DNA of 58,553 nt, taken from the NCBI GenBank assembly GCA_049324315.1, contig JBMOKU010000051.1, forward strand, positions 1-58,553. The letters are read 5' to 3'. This document shows, one piece after another, positions 34,791-44,018 of this stretch; the first letter of the stretch is position 1; every line of letters begins with the position of its first letter. Origin of the DNA: JBMOKU01 sp049324315. GTDB taxonomy: Bacteria; Bacillota; Clostridia; Peptostreptococcales; Thermotaleaceae. The notes below the pieces were generated by a model, which was not told the origin of the DNA, ran no database searches, and saw only the letters and a list, made by a program, of their open reading frames with translations. A program made the position numbers and the translations under genes.

Positions 34791-34820
34791 AAATCCTGTA
34801 TGAGATCATACAGGATTTTT
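34789..34820 (+). terminator. Terminator after sigB
   Basis: A long perfect inverted repeat (34789-34803 with 34806-34820) starting in the sigB stop codon and ending in a T-run. Confidence 0.88.
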
Positions 34821-34867
34821 AAAGTTTTTTGTTTTTAAGGAAATAGATTACGTATCCGCTGCGCCAC

Positions 34868-34931
34868 GGGGACAGTTCCATCGTTTTCCTGCGGTCCTTC
34901 GCTACGCTTCGGAAACGCTCGAACCGTCCCC
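34868..34931. repeat. REP-like palindrome GGGGACAGTTC...GAACCGTCCCC
   Basis: GGGGACAGTTC (34868-34878) and GAACCGTCCCC (34921-34931) form imperfect 11-base arms, with an inner pair (TCCTGCGG, CGCTTCGG and neighbours) that can fold. It lies between the sigB terminator and the convergent trpS. Confidence 0.6.
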
Positions 34932-34968
34932 ATGACTCCGCTATTTTTGCTATAGGCTATTAGCTACA

Positions 34969-35952
34969 TTAAAATACTACAAAGCCCATCTTCTTTTTGG
35001 AACGAATCAATACTTGATTGGCTACTTCTTGCGCTTTTTCTGCACCTTCTTTTAATATGCGTTCTAATTCACTGGAATGTCTGATTTCATTATATTTTGT
35101 CTGAAATCCTTCTAAATAATGATTTGTAACCTCTACTAAATCCTTCTTTAAGGTACCATAACCGACACCTTGATATTTCTGTTCTAATTCTACAACAGAA
35201 ATATTAGAAAGAAGGCTGTAGATGGTCAGCAGATTACTGACCCCGGGTTTATTTTCTTCATCAAAACGGATTTCTCCCTCTGAGTCAGTGGTTGCTTTCA
35301 TAATTGCTTTTTTTACTTGGGCTGGTGTGTCCAGTAAGGAAATTCTGCTTAATGGATTCTCAGCACTTTTACTCATTTTCTTTGTAGGATCATCTAAAGC
35401 CATAATTCTTGCGCCTACTTCTTTAATCATGGGTTCAGGTATAACGAAGGTTTCTCCAAAACGATTATTAAATCTGTTGGCTAAGTCCCTTGTCAGTTCA
35501 ATATGCTGCTTTTGATCATTACCTACAGGAACTATATTGGTATCATAAAGGAGAATATCGGCTGCCATTAAAACCGGATATGTAAAAAGTCCGGTTGGTG
35601 TAGATTCATTTCCTTTACTTTTATCCTTATACTGGGTCATTCTACTAAGCTCTCCCGTATAACAGTTACATTGAAGCAGCCAAGAAAGCTCAGCATGGGC
35701 TGGAACATGGGATTGAACAAACAACGTAGATTTATTAGGATCTAGGCCGATTGCCATATAAATGGAAGCCACATCTAATGTATGTTCATAAAGCTCTTTA
35801 GGATCTTGAGGCAGTGTAATGGAATGAAGATCTACGATACAATAAAAGCAGTCCATCGATTCCTGCAGCTCTACAAATTGTTTCATAGCGCCTAAATAAT
35901 TTCCTATATGGATATTTCCGGTGGGCTGAACGCCGGAAAGAACTCTTTTCAT
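34969..35952 (-). CDS. trpS: Tryptophanyl-tRNA synthetase
   Basis: 327 residues, class I synthetase. The HIGH-equivalent motif is GNIHIGNYLGA near 12-22 and the KMSKS motif is KKMSKS near 195-200. It charges tRNA-Trp. The ATG at 35952 has GGAGGTG before it; the frame is open 15 bases further but without a ribosome site. It runs against the direction of replication, unlike its neighbours. No T-box leader is seen upstream. Confidence 0.96.
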   Translation of the reverse strand: MKRVLSGVQPTGNIHIGNYLGAMKQFVELQESMDCFYCIVDLHSITLPQDPKELYEHTLDVASIYMAIGLDPNKSTLFVQSHVPAHAELSWLLQCNCYTGELSRMTQYKDKSKGNESTPTGLFTYPVLMAADILLYDTNIVPVGNDQKQHIELTRDLANRFNNRFGETFVIPEPMIKEVGARIMALDDPTKKMSKSAENPLSRISLLDTPAQVKKAIMKATTDSEGEIRFDEENKPGVSNLLTIYSLLSNISVVELEQKYQGVGYGTLKKDLVEVTNHYLEGFQTKYNEIRHSSELERILKEGAEKAQEVANQVLIRSKKKMGFVVF

Positions 35953-36330
35953 AGAAAACACCTCCAAAAAATATTCATACGTTATACATTATAATATAAC
36001 CAAAAACAAGAAAAAACAAGTTTTTCTGTAAAGGAAAAAAGAGATGATTAAAAAACTAACAAAAAATGATTCTTCAATTATGATTTATTTACAGTACAAG
36101 CATTTAAGAGGATTGAGGCGATATAGAAATGTATGCCATAGATAAACACTTGTTAATGAAATTTAAACATGTTGACAAAAAGTATTACGAAAATTTAAAA
36201 TATAGATAATATATACGTTTTTTTCAAGGATTGAAAAATTTTTTGAAGGAGGTTTTTGTTTCTTTGCTGAACATGCCTTGATGAAGGAAAGCCGTTGGAA
36301 CAAAAAATGATAGATGTGGGGGATATAAGT
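35953..36330. promoter_or_regulatory. trpS-livH intergenic region with liv promoter
   Basis: TTGACA (36172-36177), 18 bases and TAAAAT (36196-36201) form a fair plus-strand promoter. Beyond it a strong GAAGGAGG at about 36244-36251 is followed by two tiny frames (TTG to TGA, encoding MLNMP; then ATG to TGA, nine codons) before the real livH ribosome site. Their role is unclear. Nothing else is recognised. Confidence 0.5.
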
Positions 36331-37227
36331 ATGATGAGTTTTCAAACATTTATGCAACATTTAGCGAATGGAATATCCCTGGGAAGTTTATATGCCTTAA
36401 TTGCCATAGGCTATACCATGGTATACGGTATATTAAGGCTCATAAACTTTGCCCATGGGGATATTTTTATGATTGGAACCTATGCAGCATTTTATGGGAT
36501 TGCTTTGGTGAGTATGCCTTGGTGGTTGTCTTTTATTGTAGCCATCGTTGTGACCGGTTTATTTGGTATGTTAGTGGAAAAGGCTGCTTACAGACCATTG
36601 CGGAACTCTCCCAAAATATCCGTTTTAATATCTGCCATAGGGGTTTCTTTTTTGATTGAAAACTTAGCGGTTGTTATTTTTGGTGGAAGACCAAAGGCTT
36701 TTCCTATTCCGGATATGTTTAATAAGATTATTAATATCGGCGGAGTTTCCATCGTAAGCTTGACCTTTTATATACCGGTAATTACCTTATTGCTACTGGT
36801 TGTCCTTGTATATATCATTAATAAAACAAAAACAGGCATGGCCATGCGTGCAGTTTCAAAGGATTATGAAGCTGCCAGATTGATGGCCATTGATGTAGAC
36901 AAAGTTATTTCTTTAACCTTCGGAATAGGTTCTGTATTGGCTGCTATTGGAGGTATTATGTGGGGATTAAAATTTCCTCAATTAATTCCTTTAATGGGGG
37001 TTATGCCTGGATTAAAATGCTTTATTGCGGCGGTTATAGGCGGTATCGGAGATATCAAGGGTGCTGTATTAGGCGGATTTATTTTAGGCTTGGGAGAAAT
37101 CATGATCGTTGCCATGCTGCCTGCCTTGACGGGTTATCGAGATGCTTTTGCTTTTATATTTTTGATCGCGATCCTGTTGATTAAACCTACAGGTTTAATG
37201 GGACAAAAATTGACAGAGAAGGTGTAG
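36331..37227 (+). CDS. livH: Branched-chain amino acid ABC transporter permease LivH
   Basis: A 298-residue polytopic membrane protein with about eight hydrophobic segments. It contains the family sequence SLYALIAIGYTMVYGILRLINFAHGD near the N-terminus and IGGIGDIKGAVLGGFILGLGE near 229-249. It pairs with LivM to form the channel. The ATG at 36331 follows GGGGGAT; upstream codons to 36295 are open but less likely. Confidence 0.93.
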   Translation: MMSFQTFMQHLANGISLGSLYALIAIGYTMVYGILRLINFAHGDIFMIGTYAAFYGIALVSMPWWLSFIVAIVVTGLFGMLVEKAAYRPLRNSPKISVLISAIGVSFLIENLAVVIFGGRPKAFPIPDMFNKIINIGGVSIVSLTFYIPVITLLLLVVLVYIINKTKTGMAMRAVSKDYEAARLMAIDVDKVISLTFGIGSVLAAIGGIMWGLKFPQLIPLMGVMPGLKCFIAAVIGGIGDIKGAVLGGFILGLGEIMIVAMLPALTGYRDAFAFIFLIAILLIKPTGLMGQKLTEKV

Positions 37228-37230
37228 AAT

Positions 37231-38286
37231 ATGAAAAATAATAAAGTAATGCTAAATATTATTGCACTTCTGGCTGTGATCGGTTTGCTATTTATTTTGG
37301 ATCAAACCTTGGATTCTTATAAAATGAGAATTGCCAATCTTTGTGGCATTTATGTGGTATTGGGTTTGAGTTTGAATTTAATTAATGGTTTTACCGGATT
37401 GTTTTCTTTAGGCCATGCAGGCTTTATGGCCGTGGGAGCTTATACAGCGGCACTATTAACCATGGAACCTGCGATGAAGGAAATGAACTTCTTTTTAAAA
37501 CCCATTGTTCCCTTTTTAGCCAATGTAGAGTGGCCATTTTGGCTGGCGCTACCGACAGCGGGAATTGTTACGGCTTTTGTTGGATTCTTAATCGGTGCTC
37601 CTGTTTTAAAATTACGGGATGATTATTTGGCCATCGCTACCTTAGGATTTAGTGAAATTATAAGAGTTATATTTACCAATACCCAAAGCTTGACAAATGG
37701 TGCATTGGGACTAAAGGGAATTCCCAATCATACAAATATATGGTGGAGCTGGGGTGTAGCCATATTTACGATTATCTTTATGATCTTCTTGATCAAAGGC
37801 AGCTATGGGAAAGCATTTAAAGCCATCAGAGAAGATGAAATTGCAGCGGAGGCCATGGGGATTAGTCTTTTTAAACATAAAGTATTATCTTTTACCATTG
37901 GTGCTTTCTTTGCAGGTGTAGGCGGTGCTTTATTAGGAAATCTGCTAGGTACCATTGACCCCAATACGTTCCGCTTCTTATTTACCTTCAATATACTGCT
38001 GATCGTCGTACTGGGAGGGATCGGAAGTATTACAGGTACGGTGATTTCAGCAGTTATCGTAGCTTTTTCAATGGAATGGCTGAGATTTTTAGATGAGTCA
38101 ATAAACCTTGGGTTTATCAAAATCCCTGGAATACCGGGAATGCGTATGGTTGTTTTCTCTGCACTATTAATGATTGTTATTTTGTTCTACCAGCACGGAA
38201 TCATGGGGACCAAGGAATTTACCTGGGATTGGATATTTGATCGAAAGAATTTCACCAAGAAGACATTGAAAAAGGAAGTGAAATGA
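37231..38286 (+). CDS. livM: Branched-chain amino acid ABC transporter permease LivM
   Basis: A 351-residue membrane permease with about nine to ten hydrophobic segments, GLFSLGHAGFMAVGAY near 57-72, the cytoplasmic EAA-like loop KAFKAIREDEIAAEAMGI near 190-207 that contacts the ATPases, and VVLGGIGSITG near 263-273. It starts 3 bases after livH and overlaps livG. Confidence 0.93.
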   Translation: MKNNKVMLNIIALLAVIGLLFILDQTLDSYKMRIANLCGIYVVLGLSLNLINGFTGLFSLGHAGFMAVGAYTAALLTMEPAMKEMNFFLKPIVPFLANVEWPFWLALPTAGIVTAFVGFLIGAPVLKLRDDYLAIATLGFSEIIRVIFTNTQSLTNGALGLKGIPNHTNIWWSWGVAIFTIIFMIFLIKGSYGKAFKAIREDEIAAEAMGISLFKHKVLSFTIGAFFAGVGGALLGNLLGTIDPNTFRFLFTFNILLIVVLGGIGSITGTVISAVIVAFSMEWLRFLDESINLGFIKIPGIPGMRMVVFSALLMIVILFYQHGIMGTKEFTWDWIFDRKNFTKKTLKKEVK

Positions 38287-39071
38287 TGAGTATCTTAAGA
38301 GCAGATAATATTACCATGAGATTTGGCGGGCTGGTAGCTGTTTCTCAATTTCAAATGGCATTAAATGAAGGAGAAATTGTGGGATTAATAGGACCTAACG
38401 GTGCAGGAAAGACCACGGCTTTTAATATGATTACCGGTGTCTATAAACCCACAGAAGGACAAATTTATTTTACCGATAAAGAATTGAAACGAGAAGTTAA
38501 TATTACAAAATATAGACCGGATGAAATCACAAAACTGGGAATAGCCAGGACATTTCAGAATATAAGATTATTTAAGGAATTATCTGTCTTAGATAATGTT
38601 TTGATTGCCAATCACCTGCGATTAAAATCCAATATCATTCAATCTTTAGTAAGAATTCCCCATACCAGCTATATGAAAGAAGAAAAAGCTATGTATGAAA
38701 AATCTGTTCATCTTTTAGAGCAGGTGGGATTAGAAGATTTGATGCATGAAAAATCTTCTTCACTACCTTATGGTAAACAAAGAAGATTAGAAATTGCAAG
38801 GGCTTTGGCTACAAATCCTAAAGTATTGCTGTTGGATGAACCGGCAGCGGGCATGAATCCAAAAGAATCCATTGAGTTGATGGATTTTATCGGACAAATT
38901 AGAGATCAATTTAAACTGACGATTTTTATGATCGAGCATCATATGCAAGTTGTTATGGGTATCTGTGAAAGAATCTTTGTACTGGATCACGGGGTAACAA
39001 TTGCCCAAGGAACCCCCTCTGAAATTCAAAATAATGAAAAAGTAATAGAAGCATATTTGGGGGTGGATTAA
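38283..39071 (+). CDS. livG: Branched-chain amino acid ABC transporter ATPase LivG
   Basis: 262 residues. Walker A GPNGAGKTT near 37-45, an ABC signature replaced by LPYGKQRRLEIARAL (family-typical for LivG), and Walker B VLLLDEPAAGMNP. The start overlaps the livM stop in an ATGA junction. Confidence 0.94.
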   Translation: MMSILRADNITMRFGGLVAVSQFQMALNEGEIVGLIGPNGAGKTTAFNMITGVYKPTEGQIYFTDKELKREVNITKYRPDEITKLGIARTFQNIRLFKELSVLDNVLIANHLRLKSNIIQSLVRIPHTSYMKEEKAMYEKSVHLLEQVGLEDLMHEKSSSLPYGKQRRLEIARALATNPKVLLLDEPAAGMNPKESIELMDFIGQIRDQFKLTIFMIEHHMQVVMGICERIFVLDHGVTIAQGTPSEIQNNEKVIEAYLGVD

Positions 39072-39072
39072 G

Positions 39073-39783
39073 ATGTTAAAAATTAAGGGATTGGATGTAC
39101 ATTATGGCGGTATTCATGCTTTAAGGGGTGTTGATATCGAAATTCCTGAAAACAAAATTATTACCCTCATTGGTGCAAATGGGGCAGGAAAAAGTACGAC
39201 ATTAAGAACCATTATGGGACTTGTAAAAAGCAGTGGTGGTTCTATTGGATATAATGGGGAAAATCTTTTGAAATATAAAACCAAGGAAATTGTTGAAAAG
39301 GGAATTGTATTGGTGCCGGAAGGAAGAAGAATATTTCCTAACTTAACTGTAGAAGAAAATTTGTTATTGGGAGCATACAGCAGGAGCGATAAGGATGGTA
39401 TTAAGAAAGATATGGAATGGGTATATACGTTGTTTCCCCGTTTAAAGGAAAGGGTATGGCAAAAAGCAGGAACCATGTCCGGCGGAGAACAGCAAATGCT
39501 GGCTGTAGGAAGGGGCTTAATGACCAAGCCAAAGCTCTTAATGATGGATGAACCTTCCCTTGGTTTAGCACCTCTATTGGTGAAGGAAATATTTAGTATC
39601 ATCAAAGAGATCCATCAACAGGGAATGACCATTCTCTTAATTGAGCAAAATGCAAAAGCTTCCTTGGAAATTGCCGATTATGGTTATGTATTGGAAACAG
39701 GAACCATTGTTTTAGAAGGAAAAGGAAAGGAACTCTTAACAAATGATGAAGTAAAGAAGGCGTATCTTGGAGAAGCAAAATAG
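39073..39783 (+). CDS. livF: Branched-chain amino acid ABC transporter ATPase LivF
   Basis: 236 residues. Walker A GANGAGKST near 34-42, signature MSGGEQQMLAVGRGL near 136-150 and Walker B LLMMDEPSLGLAP. It begins 1 base after livG. It is the last gene of the operon; no LivJ/LivK binding protein gene is present in the window. Confidence 0.94.
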   Translation: MLKIKGLDVHYGGIHALRGVDIEIPENKIITLIGANGAGKSTTLRTIMGLVKSSGGSIGYNGENLLKYKTKEIVEKGIVLVPEGRRIFPNLTVEENLLLGAYSRSDKDGIKKDMEWVYTLFPRLKERVWQKAGTMSGGEQQMLAVGRGLMTKPKLLMMDEPSLGLAPLLVKEIFSIIKEIHQQGMTILLIEQNAKASLEIADYGYVLETGTIVLEGKGKELLTNDEVKKAYLGEAK

Positions 39784-39809
39784 ACAAGTATAGAATCATA
39801 TGAAATAGG

Positions 39810-39840
39810 AGAGTCGGAATGTATTCCGGCTCTTTTTTTT
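39810..39840 (+). terminator. Terminator of the liv operon
   Basis: An 11-bp stem (39810-39820 with 39823-39833, one G-U pair) followed by seven or more T residues. Confidence 0.88.
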
Positions 39841-39938
39841 GAGAGAGATTAGGACATAAGAAAGCGTATAACTTCTATCTTTAAAACGAATAATATAAAA
39901 ATCTAGAAAATATGAGAGGAAGAAGGGGATTGAGGGAT

Positions 39939-40931
39939 TTGACAGTTCAAGCGGTAAAGGAAAAAAACAGGGATAAATTTCATATTTCAAAAATAAATGG
40001 GTTGGAAGAAGTAGAAAAGAAACTAGCTAGAATTATTTTAGAAGAAGATGGGTATATCAGTGAAATAGGAAAATCACTACTTGACGCGGGCGGGAAAAGA
40101 ATCAGACCTCTTTTGGTTTTATGTACAGCGCAATGCTTCGGGGAACTAAAGACTAGAACCATTCAGGCAGCTGCAGCTTGTGAATTCATCCATATGGCGT
40201 CTCTTGTCCATGATGATATTATTGATAAATCTGATATTCGAAGAAATCGTCCTTCATTAAATAAAAAAATAGGTAATCATGGCTCTGTATTGGTGGGAGA
40301 TTATCTATTTGCTAAAGCTTTTGAGATTTTATCGGTGAATAGGCTGGTACAAAGCATGGTGTATGTTGTCCATGCAATCGGGCAGATGTGTGACGGTGAG
40401 ATTTCTCAAGCAGCCATGAAATTTAATTTAAATCAAACCGTGGAGGATTATTATAAAAGGATCTATAAAAAGACAGGGGTTTTGATTGCATCCTGCTGTC
40501 AGGTAGGTGGTGCTACAGCAGAGGCTAGCCTAGAGAAAATAGAAGTATTAAAAGAGTATGGACTGAATATAGGATATGCCTTTCAAATTATCGATGATAT
40601 ATTGGACTTTATTGGTAATGAGAAGGAATTAGGAAAGCCCATAGGCAGTGACATTCGGGAGGGCAATGTTACTTTACCTGTTTTAAAACTCATTGGACAA
40701 GAAGAATATAAAGAATGGCTCCAGAAAAAATTTGACAATGGGGGCATGTCAGAGGGAGATTTTAAGGAATTAGTAAGACTTTTAAAAGATAGCTATGCCA
40801 TTGAAGAAGCCTATCATGAAGCAGAATGTTGCATCAATCGGGCAAAAAATGCTTTAAATAGCATAGGGGATTCATTTTACAAAAATATTCTAATCGATTT
40901 ATCGGATAAGATATTGACGCGGGTAAACTAA
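39939..40931 (+). CDS. hepT: Long-chain all-trans polyprenyl diphosphate synthase
   Basis: About 330 residues. The first aspartate-rich motif is LVHDDIIDKSDIRR near 96-109 and the second is IIDDILDF near 216-223. GGKRIRPLLV near 52-61 binds isopentenyl diphosphate. A small residue (Ala) lies five positions before the first DD, as in synthases making C30 or longer chains. The product would be a quinone or terpene precursor. The start is uncertain: TTG at 39939 with AAGGGG upstream is preferred; TTG at 39930 and ATG at 39912 are in frame. A YtpB-type terpene cyclase lies 4 kb downstream. Confidence 0.85.
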   Translation: MTVQAVKEKNRDKFHISKINGLEEVEKKLARIILEEDGYISEIGKSLLDAGGKRIRPLLVLCTAQCFGELKTRTIQAAAACEFIHMASLVHDDIIDKSDIRRNRPSLNKKIGNHGSVLVGDYLFAKAFEILSVNRLVQSMVYVVHAIGQMCDGEISQAAMKFNLNQTVEDYYKRIYKKTGVLIASCCQVGGATAEASLEKIEVLKEYGLNIGYAFQIIDDILDFIGNEKELGKPIGSDIREGNVTLPVLKLIGQEEYKEWLQKKFDNGGMSEGDFKELVRLLKDSYAIEEAYHEAECCINRAKNALNSIGDSFYKNILIDLSDKILTRVN

Positions 40932-40936
40932 AAGAT

Positions 40937-40966
40937 AAAACCACCTGGATGAAACCAGATGGTTTT
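40937..40966. terminator. Terminator after the polyprenyl synthase gene
   Basis: AAAACCACCTGG (40937-40948) pairs with CCAGATGGTTTT (40955-40966) with one mismatch, followed by TTGA. It lies between two convergent genes. Confidence 0.8.
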
Positions 40967-40976
40967 TTGATTTCCA

Positions 40977-41759
40977 TTAACAGTCTACAGTAGGTACGGG
41001 GCCAACTGCAACTTGACGATTTTGAAGTATTTTAAGCGTTAAGAATAGAACAGCTTTTTCTTCAATTTTTGTAAATTTCTTTTCTTCAAAAGGAGCTTTA
41101 AACGCTAATGGTTTAGGATTCAAAATTTCATCAAATTCAACAATTCTTGCACTGACTAATTCACAGTAAGGCAGCTCATTGAAGAATTCTGTAGATACTT
41201 GATTGAATTCTCTAAAATCACCGGACATTAATTTGTCTTTATCTCCAAACTCAGGACCGAATAATTTTTCCTCTCTAAGGTATTCAAATTCTCTGGTTTT
41301 ATTAAATTCAGGATCAAGTGGTGATGTTCCATTGAAGAAGAGCGGTGTTGTACAGCTGAAAGGAGCATCTATTGTACAATGTTTTATATCTCCGCATATG
41401 CCTTCTTTGGTTGAACACCAACCGGGAGTAGCATACTCAATGTTTTTGCGGATAAATCCCTTAATGAAAAGGATATTGGTATCCTGTATTAAGAGACACT
41501 GGGTTACTTTCACACGTTTTTTGATTCGCTTGATTTCAATAGCCGGTTCAGGCAGCCTGATAATTGTATCAAGATTAATGTTCAGGGTAAGCTCAGCCAA
41601 TACAGTCGGTACTTTTACAACAGCTCCTGTTGTGATTGGTGTGATTTCTACAGGTGTATTAATGCAAAGTTCTTGTGTTGATGTCTTAACATCTAAACAG
41701 GCTGCTTTTCCATCAGCTACAACATTATTTGGAAATAAATTATTTTTTACCCATGGCAT
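40977..41759 (-). CDS. SPOCS/CsxC-like putative spore-surface protein
   Basis: 260 residues, without a signal peptide or membrane span. The middle contains a SPOCS-like (DUF3794) stretch: LPEPAIEIKRIKKRVKVTQC followed by LFIKGFIRKNIEYAT, then a cysteine-rich part (GWCSTKEGICGDIKHCTIDAPFSC) and EFFNELPYCELVSARIVEFDE. I relate it to clostridial spore-coat or exosporium proteins of the CsxC type from memory of these motifs; this is an inference. GGGAGG precedes the ATG at 41759. It is a single-gene unit between two terminators. Confidence 0.55.
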   Translation of the reverse strand: MPWVKNNLFPNNVVADGKAACLDVKTSTQELCINTPVEITPITTGAVVKVPTVLAELTLNINLDTIIRLPEPAIEIKRIKKRVKVTQCLLIQDTNILFIKGFIRKNIEYATPGWCSTKEGICGDIKHCTIDAPFSCTTPLFFNGTSPLDPEFNKTREFEYLREEKLFGPEFGDKDKLMSGDFREFNQVSTEFFNELPYCELVSARIVEFDEILNPKPLAFKAPFEEKKFTKIEEKAVLFLTLKILQNRQVAVGPVPTVDC

Positions 41760-41902
41760 AGTTAAAAATCCTCCCTTATTTAAATTTTTAATTAGTAGGA
41801 TGAAAGACAAGTATCTTTTGCCCTTCGTCCTAGTACAAGTTATTCAGCTTGCTTATTTTTGTTACTGGTTTTTTGAAATTTATGTAAATAGGCCCATGAA
41901 AA

Positions 41903-41934
41903 AAATAAGCCCTTGGAAAACCAAGGGCTTATTT
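41903..41934 (-). terminator. Terminator after the 41938 gene
   Basis: A perfect 14-bp stem (41903-41916 with 41921-41934) with loop AAAA. On the minus strand it is followed by a T-run, just beyond the stop codon. Confidence 0.85.
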
Positions 41935-41937
41935 CAA

Positions 41938-42249
41938 TTATTCATTATTTCGTCGTAGATATTCTTTAAAGCATAGATATTTTTCATCGGCAATTTTTAG
42001 ATGATCCAACATGGTATTTAAATGTACATGGGCATCTTCCAGATCATATTGAAGATGGATCAATTCATCAGAGTTCGTCTTATTTTGGATGGCAGTTTTA
42101 ACATCGATAATTTTTTCCCGGAGTACTGCCACATCCTTCGTAATTGTACTTAATTCTTGACGCAGATAATCATCTGTGGTGTCAATTCCTAAATTATTTA
42201 GCATATGTAAAATTGTTTGATAATGTTTTTCGTATACTTTTTCGTCCAT
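41938..42249 (-). CDS. Hypothetical small helical protein
   Basis: 103 residues, not recognised. It is highly charged, with heptad-like hydrophobic spacing (LRQELSTITKDVAVLREKIIDVKTA region), suggesting a coiled coil. There is no signal peptide or membrane segment, and one cysteine. The ATG at 42249 has AAGGCGG about 10 bases upstream; a TTG three codons earlier would lie too close to it. It lies downstream of dinB and the 42452 gene but about 200 bases away, so it may be a separate unit. Confidence 0.6.
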   Translation of the reverse strand: MDEKVYEKHYQTILHMLNNLGIDTTDDYLRQELSTITKDVAVLREKIIDVKTAIQNKTNSDELIHLQYDLEDAHVHLNTMLDHLKIADEKYLCFKEYLRRNNE

Positions 42250-42451
42250 AGCTGTCAAACCGCCTTCCTAAATGAGTATCTTCGTGAAATATATAGAAAT
42301 TTATAGAAAATTATAGTGAAAACTTTAAAAAAAGACAAGTATTATTTTTGACTTCTCAATAAAAAGAAACATTCTATGTATTCATTTGATCGTATAGATA
42401 CCCATTATTTCTCTATATCAATCATCTAGTATCATGGAAAGTAAAGGAAAA

Positions 42452-42712
42452 TCATATTTTAAATAAAATCCAATGGCAGGTATCTAATTCATATTTGATT
42501 TGATATTTTTGTTCTTTATGATTAACGATGCTTTGACAGTCGAAGACCATCATTTTATTGCCTGCCAATTTTTCAAGGTGTTTGGATGTAACCTTGTCAA
42601 TTTTAATAACCATATCAATATCCTCTGATTCCCTTAATCGAAATCGAACGGGGTGAATCCCTTCTTTGTCAAACCAACAGACCACATCAATGGGTTTTGC
42701 TACTACCTTCAT
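42452..42712 (-). CDS. Hypothetical protein in the dinB unit
   Basis: 86 residues, not recognised. The alternating pattern (VVCWFDKEGIHPVRFRLR; MVIKIDKV; QKYQIKYELDTCHWILFKI) suggests a small beta-rich domain. TGAGGTG lies before the ATG at 42712. It starts about 25 bases after the dinB stop on the same strand, so it is probably co-induced with dinB by DNA damage. No function is proposed. Confidence 0.65.
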   Translation of the reverse strand: MKVVAKPIDVVCWFDKEGIHPVRFRLRESEDIDMVIKIDKVTSKHLEKLAGNKMMVFDCQSIVNHKEQKYQIKYELDTCHWILFKI

Positions 42713-42737
42713 GTCAATACACCTCAAAATCATATTT

Positions 42738-44000
42738 TCATAATAAGCTGGACATCATGGGGAAATCTCGTTCTCCTACACCACCGGTTAGAGGTTTTAT
42801 TTTCGTATGTAAAAAACTGGCTCGGATGACAGCTTGAGAACCATATTTGATACGTATGTTATCAATGGCGGTATCTAGGGCTTTGTTTCTCTCTTGATAA
42901 AGATCATCAAAAAAAGATTTTTGATGAAATTCATTGGAGCAAAGTTCAGATACTCTGACACCTAAATGCCGGATCGGGTCACCCTTCCAAGACTCATTAA
43001 ATAATTTTTTTGCGACCCGATAGATTTCATTGGTGGAATCAGTAGGTGAAAAAAATTTATGCTGATGGGAGTGAGATTTCAATTCACTATTTTTTATGCT
43101 TACTGATACAAGCCTGCAGCTGCATTGAGCATCTCGTAATCTCATAGCTACTATTTCCGTTAAGGACAAAAGAACCATATGGGCCGTCCTTTTATCTGTT
43201 ACATCAAAGGCAATGGTGGTAGAATTTCCGATGCCTTTCATCTGTATATAATTGCTTCCTTGTATGATAGAATCTTCAATTCCGTTAGCATACTTCCATA
43301 TCATGATCCCAAAGCTTTTTAAGCGATATTGAAGGTGTTCAAGGTTGTAGTTAGCCAGATCACCGATAGTAAAAATCCCCATCTTATAAAGCTTGGGGGC
43401 GGTGGCTCTGCCAACCATGAATAAATCTGCCACGGGAAGAGGCCACATCTTTTCAGAAACCTCATGGGGAAAAAGGGTATGAACCTTATCTGGTTTTGAA
43501 AAATCCGAGGCCATTTTTGCCAAGAGTTTATTGCTGGAGATTCCTATATTGATGGTAAATCCCAACTCATTTTTTACTTTTTCTCGAATCCTGTGGGCGG
43601 CTTCAATGGGATCACCAAAGAGATTTTCCGAGTTGGTATAGTCTAAAAAGCACTCATCGATGGAGTATCGTTGAATCTTTGGTGAATACTCTCTGAGGAC
43701 TTCTAAAAGGGAATTACTGCATTTGATGTATAGTCCGTAGGTAGGAGATAAAATTGTTAGATTAGGACACTTTTGCAGAGCAGTATGTAGACTTTCCCCT
43801 GTTTGAACACCATACTTTTTTGCCGGGATGGACTTGGCCAGGACGATACCGTGTCTGCTTTTTGGGTCTCCTCCTACAATCGAGGGAATTTCTCGCAAAT
43901 CTAAGGATTCACCGTGCTGTAAACGATAAACAGCCTCCCATGATAAATAAGCAGAGTTTACATCAATATGAAAAATAATACGTTTCTGTTGATTCACCAT
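42738..44000 (-). CDS. dinB: Y-family DNA polymerase IV (DinB/UmuC type)
   Basis: A 420-residue translesion polymerase. The catalytic acidic motifs are FHIDVNSAYLSW near 10-21 (Asp followed by Asn rather than the usual DMDAFF, as in a divergent clostridial group) and YSIDECFLDYT near 112-122. The helix-hairpin-helix region VGRATAPKLYKMGI and a little-finger domain follow. The C-terminus (GGVGERDFPMMSSLL) could hold a clamp-binding peptide, but a canonical one is not obvious. AAGGGG is 8 bases before the ATG. An SOS-type promoter lies upstream with a MITE in between. Confidence 0.92.
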   Translation of the reverse strand: MVNQQKRIIFHIDVNSAYLSWEAVYRLQHGESLDLREIPSIVGGDPKSRHGIVLAKSIPAKKYGVQTGESLHTALQKCPNLTILSPTYGLYIKCSNSLLEVLREYSPKIQRYSIDECFLDYTNSENLFGDPIEAAHRIREKVKNELGFTINIGISSNKLLAKMASDFSKPDKVHTLFPHEVSEKMWPLPVADLFMVGRATAPKLYKMGIFTIGDLANYNLEHLQYRLKSFGIMIWKYANGIEDSIIQGSNYIQMKGIGNSTTIAFDVTDKRTAHMVLLSLTEIVAMRLRDAQCSCRLVSVSIKNSELKSHSHQHKFFSPTDSTNEIYRVAKKLFNESWKGDPIRHLGVRVSELCSNEFHQKSFFDDLYQERNKALDTAIDNIRIKYGSQAVIRASFLHTKIKPLTGGVGERDFPMMSSLL

Positions 44001-44018
44001 AAATAAGACCCCTTATTA

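Noticed and set aside
35953..36160. T-box leader for trpS
   Set aside because: No specifier-loop structure or T-box core sequence was found upstream of trpS.
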